Assembly: GCA_946478975.1 (NCBI GenBank)
Contig: CAMLEO010000078.1
Span: 1-25,488, forward strand
Direction of reading: 5' to 3'
DNA length: 25,488 nucleotides
Source of the DNA: an uncultured Steroidobacter sp.
GTDB lineage: Bacteria; Pseudomonadota; Gammaproteobacteria; Steroidobacterales; Steroidobacteraceae
Shown: piece after piece, positions 15,790 to 23,066 of the stretch
Layout of the letters: each line of letters opens with the position of its first letter
How positions within the stretch are numbered: position 1 is the stretch's first letter
Notes under the pieces: generated by a model
What the model saw: the letters and a program-made list of their open reading frames with translations, nothing else
The model's database searches: none
What the model was told of the DNA's origin: nothing
Position numbers and translations under genes: made by a program

Positions 15790-17664
15790 ATGACCCCACA
15801 ATCACAGTTCAAACTGCTGGGCCAGCGGCGCTTTCTCCCCTTCTTCGGTGCGCAGGCACTGGGCGCGTTCAACGACAATGTCTACAAGAACGTGCTGGTT
15901 ATCCTCGCCACGTACCAGGCCGCGAGTTACACGAGCCTGCCGCCCGAGCTGCTGACCAACGTCGCGGCGGGCCTGTTCATTCTGCCGTTCGTGTTGTTCT
16001 CCGGCCTGGCCGGCCAGCTCGCCGACCGTTATGACAAAGCGCGCGTGTTGAAAACCGTCAAGGCCGCCGAGATCGGCATCATGGCGGTCGCCGGCGTCGG
16101 CTTTGCGACCCACAGCATGGAAGTGTTGCTCGGCGCGCTGTTCCTGATGGGCATGCATTCGACGTTTTTCGCGCCGGCGAAGTACGGGCTGCTGCCCGAC
16201 GTGCTGCACGACGCCGAGCTGGTCGGCGGCAACGCGATGGTCGAAATGGGAACGTTCGTCGCCATCGTGCTCGGCACTTTGCTCGCCGGCCTGCTCGCAG
16301 CACGCGGTGACATCGGCATCATCACCGCTGTGCTGATCGTCATCGCGGTGTGCGGCTTTCTCTTCAGTCTCGCCGTACCGAAACTTCAACCCGCCGCGCC
16401 GACGTTGAAAGTCGACTGGCGCCCGTGGACTTCGAGTTGGGACAACATCCGCGCCGCCGCCGAATCGCGCGTCGTGTTCCTGTCGGTGCTCGGCATTTCC
16501 TGGTTCTGGTTTTACGGCGCGCTCGTGCTCGCACAGCTGCCGCTCTACACGAAGGATGTGCTCGGCGGCAGCGAGCAGGTCGTAACGGTGCTACTGGTGA
16601 TGTTCTCTGCCGGTGTCGGCATCGGCTCTTTGCTGTGCGAACGTTTATCCGGACGCAAAGTTGAAATCGGCCTCGTGCCGTTCGGGTCGATCGGCCTCAC
16701 CGTGTTCGCGGTCGATTTATATTTCGCGACACCGGCCGCGCCGGGTGTCAGTTTGTCTGCACGCGATTTCATCCAGCTCGCCGGCTCGTGGCGCGTGCTG
16801 ATGGATATGGCGTTGATTGGAATGTTCGGCGGCCTGTTCATCGTGCCGCTCTACGCTCTCGTGCAGCAGCGGACGCGCCGGGAAATCATGTCTCGTGTCA
16901 TCGGCGCGAACAGCATACTCAATGCCGTTTTCATGGTCGTCGCCGCCGGCTTTGCCGCTCTCGCGTTGCACGTGGGGCTCACGATTCCGCAGTTGTTGTT
17001 ACTGACTGCCGCGCTGAATGCGGTGGTCGCGATTTATATCTACACTCTCGTGCCCGAGTTCCTGCTGCGCTTCATGGCGTGGCTGCTCGTCAACGTCATC
17101 TATCGCCTCAGAGCCCGCGGCGTTGAAAACATTCCCGAGCACGGGCCCGCGCTGCTGATCTGCAATCACGTTGCGTTCGCCGATCCCGTGGTGATTTCCG
17201 CCGCCGTGTCGCGGCCGATCCGTTTCATCATGGAAAGCACCATCTTCAAGATTCCCGTGCTCAGCACGGTGTTCCGAGGCATGAAGGCGATTCCGGTCGC
17301 TCCCGCCAAGGAAGATCCCGCAGTTTACGAGCGCGCGTTCCAGGTCGTTGCGGCCGAGCTGCGTGATGGCAACCTGGTTTGTATCTTTCCCGAAGGCCGC
17401 CTGACTCGCGACGGCGAGATCGGCGAGTTCCGCGCCGGGATGATGCGGATCCTCGCGGAAACACCGGTGCCGGTTGTGCCGATGGCCGTGTCCGGCCTGT
17501 GGGATTCGATGTTCTCGCGCAAGTACTCAGCGGTTTGGAAACGCTGGCCCAGACGTTTCCTGCCCAAAATCACCTTAACCGTCGGCGCTCCCATTCCACC
17601 CGAGCAGGCCGACCTCACCAACCTGCGCCAACACGTCGTCGACCTCCGCGGCCCCGCTCCCTGA
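15790..17664 (+). CDS. LplT-like MFS transporter fused to a PlsC-type acyltransferase
   Basis: The protein has 624 residues. Residues 1-420 are an MFS domain with the LplT hallmark FNDNVYKNVL near the N-terminus and about twelve TM segments. Residues 430-610 are a glycerophospholipid acyltransferase domain with the H-x4-D motif NHVAFAD (His460, Asp465) and FPEGRLTRDGE (Glu535-Gly536). LplT flips lysophospholipids across the inner membrane and Aas re-acylates them, so this protein should couple lysophospholipid uptake with 2-acyl transfer in membrane repair. Related fusions usually continue into an acyl-ACP synthetase domain; here the frame ends right after PlsC and a hairpin follows, so the acyl donor must be made by another protein. 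TAGGA lies before the ATG. Substrate specificity is inferred from the family. Confidence 0.9.
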   Translation: MTPQSQFKLLGQRRFLPFFGAQALGAFNDNVYKNVLVILATYQAASYTSLPPELLTNVAAGLFILPFVLFSGLAGQLADRYDKARVLKTVKAAEIGIMAVAGVGFATHSMEVLLGALFLMGMHSTFFAPAKYGLLPDVLHDAELVGGNAMVEMGTFVAIVLGTLLAGLLAARGDIGIITAVLIVIAVCGFLFSLAVPKLQPAAPTLKVDWRPWTSSWDNIRAAAESRVVFLSVLGISWFWFYGALVLAQLPLYTKDVLGGSEQVVTVLLVMFSAGVGIGSLLCERLSGRKVEIGLVPFGSIGLTVFAVDLYFATPAAPGVSLSARDFIQLAGSWRVLMDMALIGMFGGLFIVPLYALVQQRTRREIMSRVIGANSILNAVFMVVAAGFAALALHVGLTIPQLLLLTAALNAVVAIYIYTLVPEFLLRFMAWLLVNVIYRLRARGVENIPEHGPALLICNHVAFADPVVISAAVSRPIRFIMESTIFKIPVLSTVFRGMKAIPVAPAKEDPAVYERAFQVVAAELRDGNLVCIFPEGRLTRDGEIGEFRAGMMRILAETPVPVVPMAVSGLWDSMFSRKYSAVWKRWPRRFLPKITLTVGAPIPPEQADLTNLRQHVVDLRGPAP

Positions 17665-17670
17665 GCCCCC

Positions 17671-17697
17671 AAAAAAAGCCCGCCAGAAGGCGGGCTT
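17671..17697 (-). terminator. Terminator between convergent MFS-PlsC and ald
   Basis: A 9-bp stem (AAGCCCGCC / GGCGGGCTT) has a four-base loop. Leftward it runs into seven Ts, a strong terminator for ald; rightward it is followed by AAAAG only, so it serves the MFS-PlsC gene less well. Confidence 0.88.
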
Positions 17698-17724
17698 AAA
17701 AGTTGGGTCCGAAATTAAAACGAA

Positions 17725-18837
17725 TCAGGCCGCGACGCGGTACGGCCGAAACGCGAGATTCAAATCGCGTGCGACGGCTTCACACGTAATCGCGCCAGCG
17801 TGCACATTCAAGCCCGCGGCGAGATGCGGATCGGCAGCGAGCGCCTTCTCCACGCCCAGATCAGCAAGCTGCTTCACATACGGCAGCGTCGCATTCGTCA
17901 GCGCGAACGTGGAAGTGCGCGGCACTGCGCCCGGCATGTTTGTAACGCAGTAGTGCACGACGCCGTCGACAACAAACGTCGGCTCCGCATGCGTCGTCGG
18001 CCGGCTGGTTTCGAAACAACCGCCCTGGTCGATGGAAATATCGACCATCACCGCGCCCTTCTTCATCTTGCTCACCATGTCACGCGTGACCAGCTTCGGC
18101 GCCGCCGCGCCGACGACCAGCACCGCACCGACGACCAGGTCCGCCTGCGTGACCAGCGACTCAATCGCTTCCGCCGTCGACGCCGCCGTCTTCAGACGGC
18201 CACCAAACAATGCATCCAACTCTCGCAGACGCTTCAGCGAACGATCGACGACCGTCACATCCGCTCGCATGCCCACCGCGATTTCCGCCGCAGAGGTGCC
18301 TGACACGCCGCCGCCCAGCACAACCACCTTCGCCGGCGGCACACCCGGCACGCCGCCGAGCAACACACCGAGACCGCCATTCGCCTTCTGCAACGAAGCG
18401 GCACCGACCTGCACCGACATGCGGCCGGCCACTTCGCTCATCGGCGTGAGCAGCGGCAGCGAGCCATTCGGCGCGGTCACAGTTTCATAAGCAATCGCCG
18501 TCGCGCCAGAAGCCATCAGCGCGTTCGCCTGAGCGGCATCGGCCGCGAGATGCAGATATGTGAACAGAACCTGCCCCGGGCGGAGCATCTTGCACTCGGC
18601 CAGCTGCGGCTCTTTGACTTTGACGACCATGTCCGCGCCGTCGAACACTTCCTTCGCCGTCGCAACGATCCTGGCGCCGGCGGCGACATACGCCGCATCT
18701 TCAACGCCGATGCCCGCACCGGCCGAGCTCTGCACCAACACCTGGTGACCGGAGGCCACCAGCTCGCGCACACCCGCGGGCACGAGGCCGACGCGATATT
18801 CGTGATTCTTGATTTCCTTCGGGACGCCGATACGCAT
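17725..18837 (-). CDS. ald: Alanine dehydrogenase (NAD-dependent)
   Basis: The start at 18837 gives 370 residues, the standard Ald length, and opens MRIGVPKEIKNHEYRVGLVP, the family N-terminus; GAGG lies four bases before it. Further hallmarks are VKVKEPQ (residues 74-80 region, with the substrate-binding Lys), the Rossmann motif VVLGGGVSGTSAAEIA and the segment VDISIDQGGCFETSRPTTH. The enzyme reversibly deaminates L-alanine to pyruvate and ammonia with NAD+ in the cytosol, letting alanine serve as carbon and nitrogen source. It is divergent from an Lrp/AsnC-type regulator, the usual partner (AldR-like) that activates ald in response to alanine. The leftward terminator is 28 bases past the stop. 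Confidence 0.96.
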   Translation of the reverse strand: MRIGVPKEIKNHEYRVGLVPAGVRELVASGHQVLVQSSAGAGIGVEDAAYVAAGARIVATAKEVFDGADMVVKVKEPQLAECKMLRPGQVLFTYLHLAADAAQANALMASGATAIAYETVTAPNGSLPLLTPMSEVAGRMSVQVGAASLQKANGGLGVLLGGVPGVPPAKVVVLGGGVSGTSAAEIAVGMRADVTVVDRSLKRLRELDALFGGRLKTAASTAEAIESLVTQADLVVGAVLVVGAAAPKLVTRDMVSKMKKGAVMVDISIDQGGCFETSRPTTHAEPTFVVDGVVHYCVTNMPGAVPRTSTFALTNATLPYVKQLADLGVEKALAADPHLAAGLNVHAGAITCEAVARDLNLAFRPYRVAA

Positions 18838-18989
18838 AGAACCTCGTGATGAATGGTGGGCAATGAGCACGGATGCGCGACCAATGTAGGTTGCCCCCCA
18901 CGCACGAAACTGTCCCAATCGGTCGCCTCCGCCCGGATCTGTGGCAGAATCTGCGACTATCCCGCTCCAATGCGACGGATTCTTGCGCC

Positions 18990-19451
18990 ATGAAATTCGA
19001 CCGCTTCGACCGCGCGATCCTGCAGGCCCTCCAGCACGAAGGCCGCCTCGCCAACAGCGCGCTCGCCGAGCGCGTCAATTTGTCGGAATCTGCCTGTCTG
19101 CGCCGCGTGCGCCAACTGGAGGAGTCAGGCCTGATCGAGGGCTACACCGCGCTCATCAATCAACAAAAAGCCGGCTGCCCGGTGAACGTATTCGTAAACA
19201 TCACGCTCGATCGCCAGGACGAGACCGACCTGCGCAAGTTCGAAGAGGCCGTGCGCAAGATTCCCGAAGTGATGGAGTGTTATTTAATGACCGGCGACTA
19301 CGACTACGTCGTGCGCGTCGTAGTCGCGGACACCGCTGACTTCGAGCGCTTGCACAGCAAATATCTCACCCGCCTGCCCGGCGTCGCTCGCGTGCATTCC
19401 AGCTTCGCCCTCCGCACCGTGCAGAAATCGCGCGAGCTGCCCATTCGATGA
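18990..19451 (+). CDS. Lrp/AsnC family transcriptional regulator
   Basis: The 153-residue protein starts at the ATG at 18990 (MKFDRFDRAIL), the family's typical N-terminus; an open frame extends back to 18873 but that part would read through the shared promoter region. Residues 5-60 form the winged helix-turn-helix (ALQHEGRLANSALAERVNLSESACLRRVRQLEESG), and the C-terminal half is the RAM/AsnC ligand-binding domain (VFVNITLDRQ, MTGDYDYVVRVVV, SFALRTV). Such proteins form octamers or dimers that bind amino acids. Divergence from ald with a 152-base shared intergenic region suggests it controls ald and itself in response to alanine, as AldR-type regulators do. No operator repeat was identified with confidence. 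Confidence 0.93.
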   Translation: MKFDRFDRAILQALQHEGRLANSALAERVNLSESACLRRVRQLEESGLIEGYTALINQQKAGCPVNVFVNITLDRQDETDLRKFEEAVRKIPEVMECYLMTGDYDYVVRVVVADTADFERLHSKYLTRLPGVARVHSSFALRTVQKSRELPIR

Positions 19452-19499
19452 TGACATTGTTCTTACGGGGCGAGCCCGCGCGATGCCGCCGCTAAAAAT

Positions 19500-20384
19500 T
19501 TACTCGCACATGCGCGGTCCGCGCTCGTCCCAAATAAACAGCTGCCTGCTTTGGGCTCGGATCGCGCCGAGATGTCGTTCGCATTGATTGAAGACCTCGC
19601 CTTCTATGCGATGCGCGAACTCGACGGCCGGACAACAGACGCCGGGAACGGTGTAGAACAAATATCCCACGATCAGCACATCCTGGTTCCCGTCGTATTT
19701 TCTGGCCGAGAAGATGGAGTTGACCGGATGACAATCGAACACGCGAAACGACAGAGTCCCGGTCAGTTTCCATCGCTCCTGTAGAGCAGCCGGTACATTC
19801 CGATACGCATGAGCGATCGCCTCGATGGCTTGCACCGCGGTTTTCAGATCCTGGAGCGTGCCTTGATTCTCCGCCTCGCTCTCGCGCTCAGCTGCGTAGG
19901 CCGCATCGGCGCTCAGGAAGTAAATGTTTGCTTTGAACGGATCGCCATTGGTGAGTCTGCGGTAAAGCGCGCTTCCCTGGCAGTCCTCCAGCGAGAACGG
20001 CTCCTGCCCGCCCTCATAGTTGGGAAACAGCCCGCTCAAGATGGGCTTGCAGGCGACGCCGAGCACGTCGATCTCATAGGAGGTGTCGAAATGTTTCTCG
20101 TAAGTCTGCCTGGCCAGGCGATCGCGATGAGGAATCACACGACTGCCGGGGTTGTCGCGATGGTTGAGCAACTGCTCCAGGTGTCGAGCGGATTCCGATT
20201 CGAACCACAGCACGAACAGCAGTGACGCCACCACGTTGGCCAGCAGCCCGGCCATGAATTCCAGGCCCCAGTCCCATCCGTCATGCGACGTCTGTCCGTT
20301 CTTGATGGCGATTACCGCCAGCAGCAGGATCGCCGCAGCCAGGCAAATCAGTATCGCTTTGAAAAGGTACGACGACAGCCTCAT
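19500..20384 (-). CDS. Two-TM membrane protein with an unrecognised cytosolic domain
   Basis: The protein has 294 residues. Two N-terminal TM helices (about 8-28 and 41-61) are joined by a short loop containing GWDWG, and the remaining 230 residues should be cytosolic. The soluble part has an alternating alpha/beta look: YEIDVLGVACKPIL (103-116), KANIYFLSADAAY (151-163), LSFRVFDCHPVNSIFS (211-226), DVLIVGYLFYT (235-245). The pattern of strand, then D-x-H-P-x-N-S, then strand resembles domains distantly related to phospholipase-D-like folds that follow HTH or TM regions in other bacteria, but no HKD catalytic motif is visible and I am not sure of the family. Its ATG overlaps the previous gene's TGA (ATGA), so it is the last gene of a coupled three-gene operon. 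It is convergent with the Lrp gene. Confidence 0.78.
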   Translation of the reverse strand: MRLSSYLFKAILICLAAAILLLAVIAIKNGQTSHDGWDWGLEFMAGLLANVVASLLFVLWFESESARHLEQLLNHRDNPGSRVIPHRDRLARQTYEKHFDTSYEIDVLGVACKPILSGLFPNYEGGQEPFSLEDCQGSALYRRLTNGDPFKANIYFLSADAAYAAERESEAENQGTLQDLKTAVQAIEAIAHAYRNVPAALQERWKLTGTLSFRVFDCHPVNSIFSARKYDGNQDVLIVGYLFYTVPGVCCPAVEFAHRIEGEVFNQCERHLGAIRAQSRQLFIWDERGPRMCE

Positions 20385-21700
20385 GCGCTGGCGCCCAGGT
20401 GCTGCGTCAGAGGAACGAAGCCGAGTCCCGGCAAGGACTGGTAACCGCTCACGCCGCTCGGGACGCGCGCAAACACGCCGTCAAAATCCTGCAAACCGCT
20501 GCACGCGCGCGAGATCGGCCCATACACGACGAACGCGTGATAGACATTCTTGTCCGGCAGCTGACAGGTTTCGAAAAAGTTTGCACCTTTGACGAACACC
20601 GCATCCGCTGCATCCAGGATTTTCAGCGCGGCCGGTGGGAGAAGATTGCTTTGAAACGAAATGAACGGACAATAGATCGAGGTGACGCGCAGGCGATCCG
20701 ACGAGCACGAAAACAGGCTCCGGAAACTCGGGTGACGGCGCACGGCGGCGAGCATCTGCGAGCAGAAGTTGATACTCACCTGAACGACGTTGACCAACAG
20801 GTGCACCCGCAGGAACGGGAACAACAACAGCAAGTCTTGCAGCCAGAGCAGGTCATCCACCGATTCCGCCGCGTCGTCGAGAACGACGGCGAGTTCGAAA
20901 TCGTTCCTGCGACGACCGGCTTCCGCAATCTCTCCAAGCAGCCGTTGACGATCGTCGATCGCGAGCGCGGTGCCCACAAATTGGAATGTTACATCCTGCA
21001 CGCGCTTCACCGCCGACCGATCGAGTCGGGCGCCGCCACGACGGCTTTCGATGAACGACACCCCTCGGCCAAGCGCCGTGCTCATTTTGTCCAGCAAGGA
21101 CAAGTTGGCGTGCTCCGGCATCAATGCCAGAGCGGCGTGCAGCGATCGGCGCGTCGCCGCTATTTCCTGCCGTTCCGAGTCGTAGCACCGCCGGCCCACC
21201 AGCGCTTCAACCACCTTGGAGATCAGGAACATGTTGAAGTTGTTGTTGATGTTCTTGATCAGGAAGTGCTGGTTCGCCTGGTACAGCGTCGCGAGCAGCA
21301 CGCATGCATCGTCGAGCAGTGCGTCCACTTTCTCGGCCTCCAGGCGCCCTTCACGAGCGAGGTTGGCCAGGATTCGATACAGCGCATTGGTGTTGTAAGT
21401 AAACGAGACCGCCAGGTGCAGCGGCGTCGCGTCGCGCCAGGCGAACGGGGGTTGCGGAATCGTATCGCCCAACTCGAATGGCACACCGGGAATGCGGGGG
21501 AAAAATCGTTGCTGTATCTCTAGCCAGCTCAGTCGGCCAGCGCCGCTGGCCGGCAGGTTGCCGTAGATTTCCAGGAATCGCAGCGGGTCGTGATGAGAAA
21601 TTCCTTTCACACGGACGGCGCAGCTCCGGATGGCCTGCAGATCGAGCTCCGCTTCCTTGCCCTGCCAGAAGCAGATCCGGGTGGCGCGGCTGGCATTCAT
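20381..21700 (-). CDS. Divergent DUF89/ARMT1-like metal-dependent phosphatase
   Basis: The start is the ATG at 21700, which overlaps the HIT gene's TGA by ATGA and gives 439 residues; a longer frame to 22099 would overlap that gene. The N-terminal half is helical. The C-terminal half matches the DUF89/ARMT1 (damage-control phosphatase) pattern: VVLDDAAESVDDLLWLQ (272-288) for the LDNxGE-x-x-x-DL motif, VNVVQVSINFCS (303-314) with Asn311 for the second metal site, and ADAVFVKGANFFET (365-378) for the KGxxNFE motif. The canonical Asn of LDN is Asp276 and the Asp after Asn311 is Phe313-like, so it is divergent. The family removes phosphate from damaged or surplus sugar/nucleotide/pantetheine phosphates. 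The fold assignment is from motif pattern only. Confidence 0.7.
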   Translation of the reverse strand: MNASRATRICFWQGKEAELDLQAIRSCAVRVKGISHHDPLRFLEIYGNLPASGAGRLSWLEIQQRFFPRIPGVPFELGDTIPQPPFAWRDATPLHLAVSFTYNTNALYRILANLAREGRLEAEKVDALLDDACVLLATLYQANQHFLIKNINNNFNMFLISKVVEALVGRRCYDSERQEIAATRRSLHAALALMPEHANLSLLDKMSTALGRGVSFIESRRGGARLDRSAVKRVQDVTFQFVGTALAIDDRQRLLGEIAEAGRRRNDFELAVVLDDAAESVDDLLWLQDLLLLFPFLRVHLLVNVVQVSINFCSQMLAAVRRHPSFRSLFSCSSDRLRVTSIYCPFISFQSNLLPPAALKILDAADAVFVKGANFFETCQLPDKNVYHAFVVYGPISRACSGLQDFDGVFARVPSGVSGYQSLPGLGFVPLTQHLGASA

Positions 21701-22353
21701 TTCACGGCATCGTCCATCATGGGATCGGCGAAGACGAAGCCACGCAGCGCAAGCTCCCAATTCCAGTGCTGCAGATTCAGCAGGCGAGCCAGATGACGCC
21801 GTACGAACTGACACGGCAACGGCACCGTAATTCGCCGCACCAGGTGACCGCGACCGCTGTGGTCCTCGCAGGCAAGATAGTCGCCGGCGGCACATTCGCT
21901 CAGTACCCGCGATGGGAAAACGGCCGCATGCCGCGTCGTTTCGCCCACTTCCCGGATCCAGTCGGCCACCGGAGCCTCGCCCGGAATGAAATGAATGTGG
22001 GCGTGCGCAATACACGCCCCAGCGGACACCTCGCCGACTCTCGCGCCGTGCTCGAACAACACCGGCGACGCGAAGCGACGCGTCACCAGCTGAATGCATT
22101 CGGCCTTGAACTCCCTGAGCTCCTCGCGCTCCCTGCCGGAGAGCTGCCCGAAGTTCGAGTAATGCTTTTTGGGAATGAGCAGGCTGTGCCCGGCAACCAG
22201 CGGCGAAATATCGCGCAGCAGGATGAAGCGCTCGGATTCGAGCAGGATCTTGTCCTGCTCCGATTCGTACAGCGCCAGCAGCGACGACAAGGGCCGATTC
22301 CCGCTCAGCTCATCGCATAGCAAGCAATCGCTCGTCGAGAACAAATCGCGCAT
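21697..22353 (-). CDS. HIT-superfamily nucleotide hydrolase/transferase
   Basis: The protein has 218 residues. CLLC at 10-13 recalls the N-terminal Cys pair of zinc-binding HIT proteins. The N-terminal sheet (ERFILLRDISPLVAGHSLLIPKKHY, 41-64) is typical of the HIT fold, and FEHG (100-103) precedes the histidine triad HAHIHFIP (His117, His119, His121). HIT proteins attack nucleotide alpha-phosphates through the central histidine, hydrolysing or transferring NMP (AMP-lysine, Ap4A, nucleotide sugars). The C-terminal 90 residues are an extension of uncertain role with LVRRITVPLPCQFVRRHLARLL. It is the first gene of a three-gene chain with 4-base overlaps. No strong ribosome-binding site precedes this ATG, and an in-frame stop lies about 30 bases upstream. 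The substrate is unknown. Confidence 0.85.
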   Translation of the reverse strand: MRDLFSTSDCLLCDELSGNRPLSSLLALYESEQDKILLESERFILLRDISPLVAGHSLLIPKKHYSNFGQLSGREREELREFKAECIQLVTRRFASPVLFEHGARVGEVSAGACIAHAHIHFIPGEAPVADWIREVGETTRHAAVFPSRVLSECAAGDYLACEDHSGRGHLVRRITVPLPCQFVRRHLARLLNLQHWNWELALRGFVFADPMMDDAVK

Positions 22354-22563
22354 CTGTCGTCGACCCTTGAATCGTTTTTATGCCCGCGATGCTGGCGGGT
22401 CGCATTCCTCCTTGAAAGTCAGTAGTTGCGCTTAGCTTCGCACTGCCCGTGGGCGCGCTTCACCACCGATGTGCAGAGTCGGATATAGCGCCGCGGCTCG
22501 TGTCGTTATATCTTCCGGGATACTGCGATGAAGCAACCAGTTCGGATGAGCAGGATCTTTGAT

Positions 22564-22583
22564 CTGCCGCTAGCGAGCGGCAG
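22564..22583 (-). terminator. Hairpin at the end of modE, weak terminator candidate
   Basis: CTGCCGCT and AGCGGCAG form an 8-bp perfect stem with loop AGCG, overlapping the modE stop codon. On the minus strand it is followed by ATCAAAG rather than a U-run, so it may limit read-through into the HIT operon only weakly or be a chance palindrome. Confidence 0.35.
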
Positions 22584-22995
22584 CCCGCTTTGCCGCCGCG
22601 GTGGCGGGCGAGCGTTGGGTGCGGTTGATCGAGCGGCGCACGCCTTCGCGCTGTGCGCTGACGGTCTTGAGCATCGAGCCGAAAAACTTTTCGGCGCGAA
22701 CGTTGGTTTCTTTTTCGAACTGGCGATAGGCGGCGACGACTTCGGTGCCAAACTCGGTCAGCGTGGTACCGCCGCCGCCGGAGCCGCCGGTGCTGGTGAG
22801 GACCAACGGCTCGCGAAAGGTTTGATTGAGACTGGCGAGCAGCTGCCAGGCCCGGCGGTAACTCATGTCGAGCTCGCGCGCGGCTTGGGAAAGGGAGCCG
22901 GAATCGCGCATTTTTTCCAGCAGCGCGACCTTGCCCGGCCCGATCGAATGGACCGCGTCGAAATCGACACGCAACGTAATCTTGAGCCGGCTCAT
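22570..22995 (-). CDS. modE: ModE-type molybdate-responsive regulator, DNA-binding domain only
   Basis: The start at 22995 is chosen because GGGGAGA lies about five bases upstream; the frame is open to 23019. The 141-residue protein has the ModE winged-helix domain: ITLRVDF, a helix-turn-helix (SGSLSQAARELDMSYRRAWQLLASLN) and the Gly-rich wing TGGSGGGGTTLTEFG. Full ModE has a C-terminal pair of TOBE (Mop) domains that sense molybdate; here the domain is followed by a helix and a basic tail (KRAAAR), so molybdate sensing must be absent or lie in another protein. Single-domain ModE homologues are common. It is divergent from modA with a 71-base gap, so it probably controls the transporter. No canonical ModE box was recognised in the gap. 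Confidence 0.88.
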   Translation of the reverse strand: MSRLKITLRVDFDAVHSIGPGKVALLEKMRDSGSLSQAARELDMSYRRAWQLLASLNQTFREPLVLTSTGGSGGGGTTLTEFGTEVVAAYRQFEKETNVRAEKFFGSMLKTVSAQREGVRRSINRTQRSPATAAAKRAAAR

Positions 22996-23066
22996 CGCAA
23001 TCTCCCCGATCGATACCATGACGTTAGCTCACCGCCGCTGGCGATCCAAGCATTAACGGGAACATC

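Noticed and set aside
15532..15801. 89-codon minus-strand frame spanning the rhomboid start and the intergenic region
   Set aside because: It overlaps the rhomboid start and the terminator and repeat elements, with no family resemblance or ribosome-binding site.
21700..22099. N-terminal extension of the ARMT1-like frame upstream of 21700
   Set aside because: It would overlap the HIT gene by 400 bases and reads as Arg/Ser/Gly-rich noise; the ATGA overlap start is far more plausible.
22383..22400. CCCGC...GCGGG hairpin in the HIT leader as a terminator
   Set aside because: The stem is short and lacks a U-run in the direction of transcription.
22996..23066. modE-modA gap examined for a ModE box
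   Set aside because: Only a loose ATCGATAC half-site was seen, without the paired TATATA-type arm, so no operator is called.
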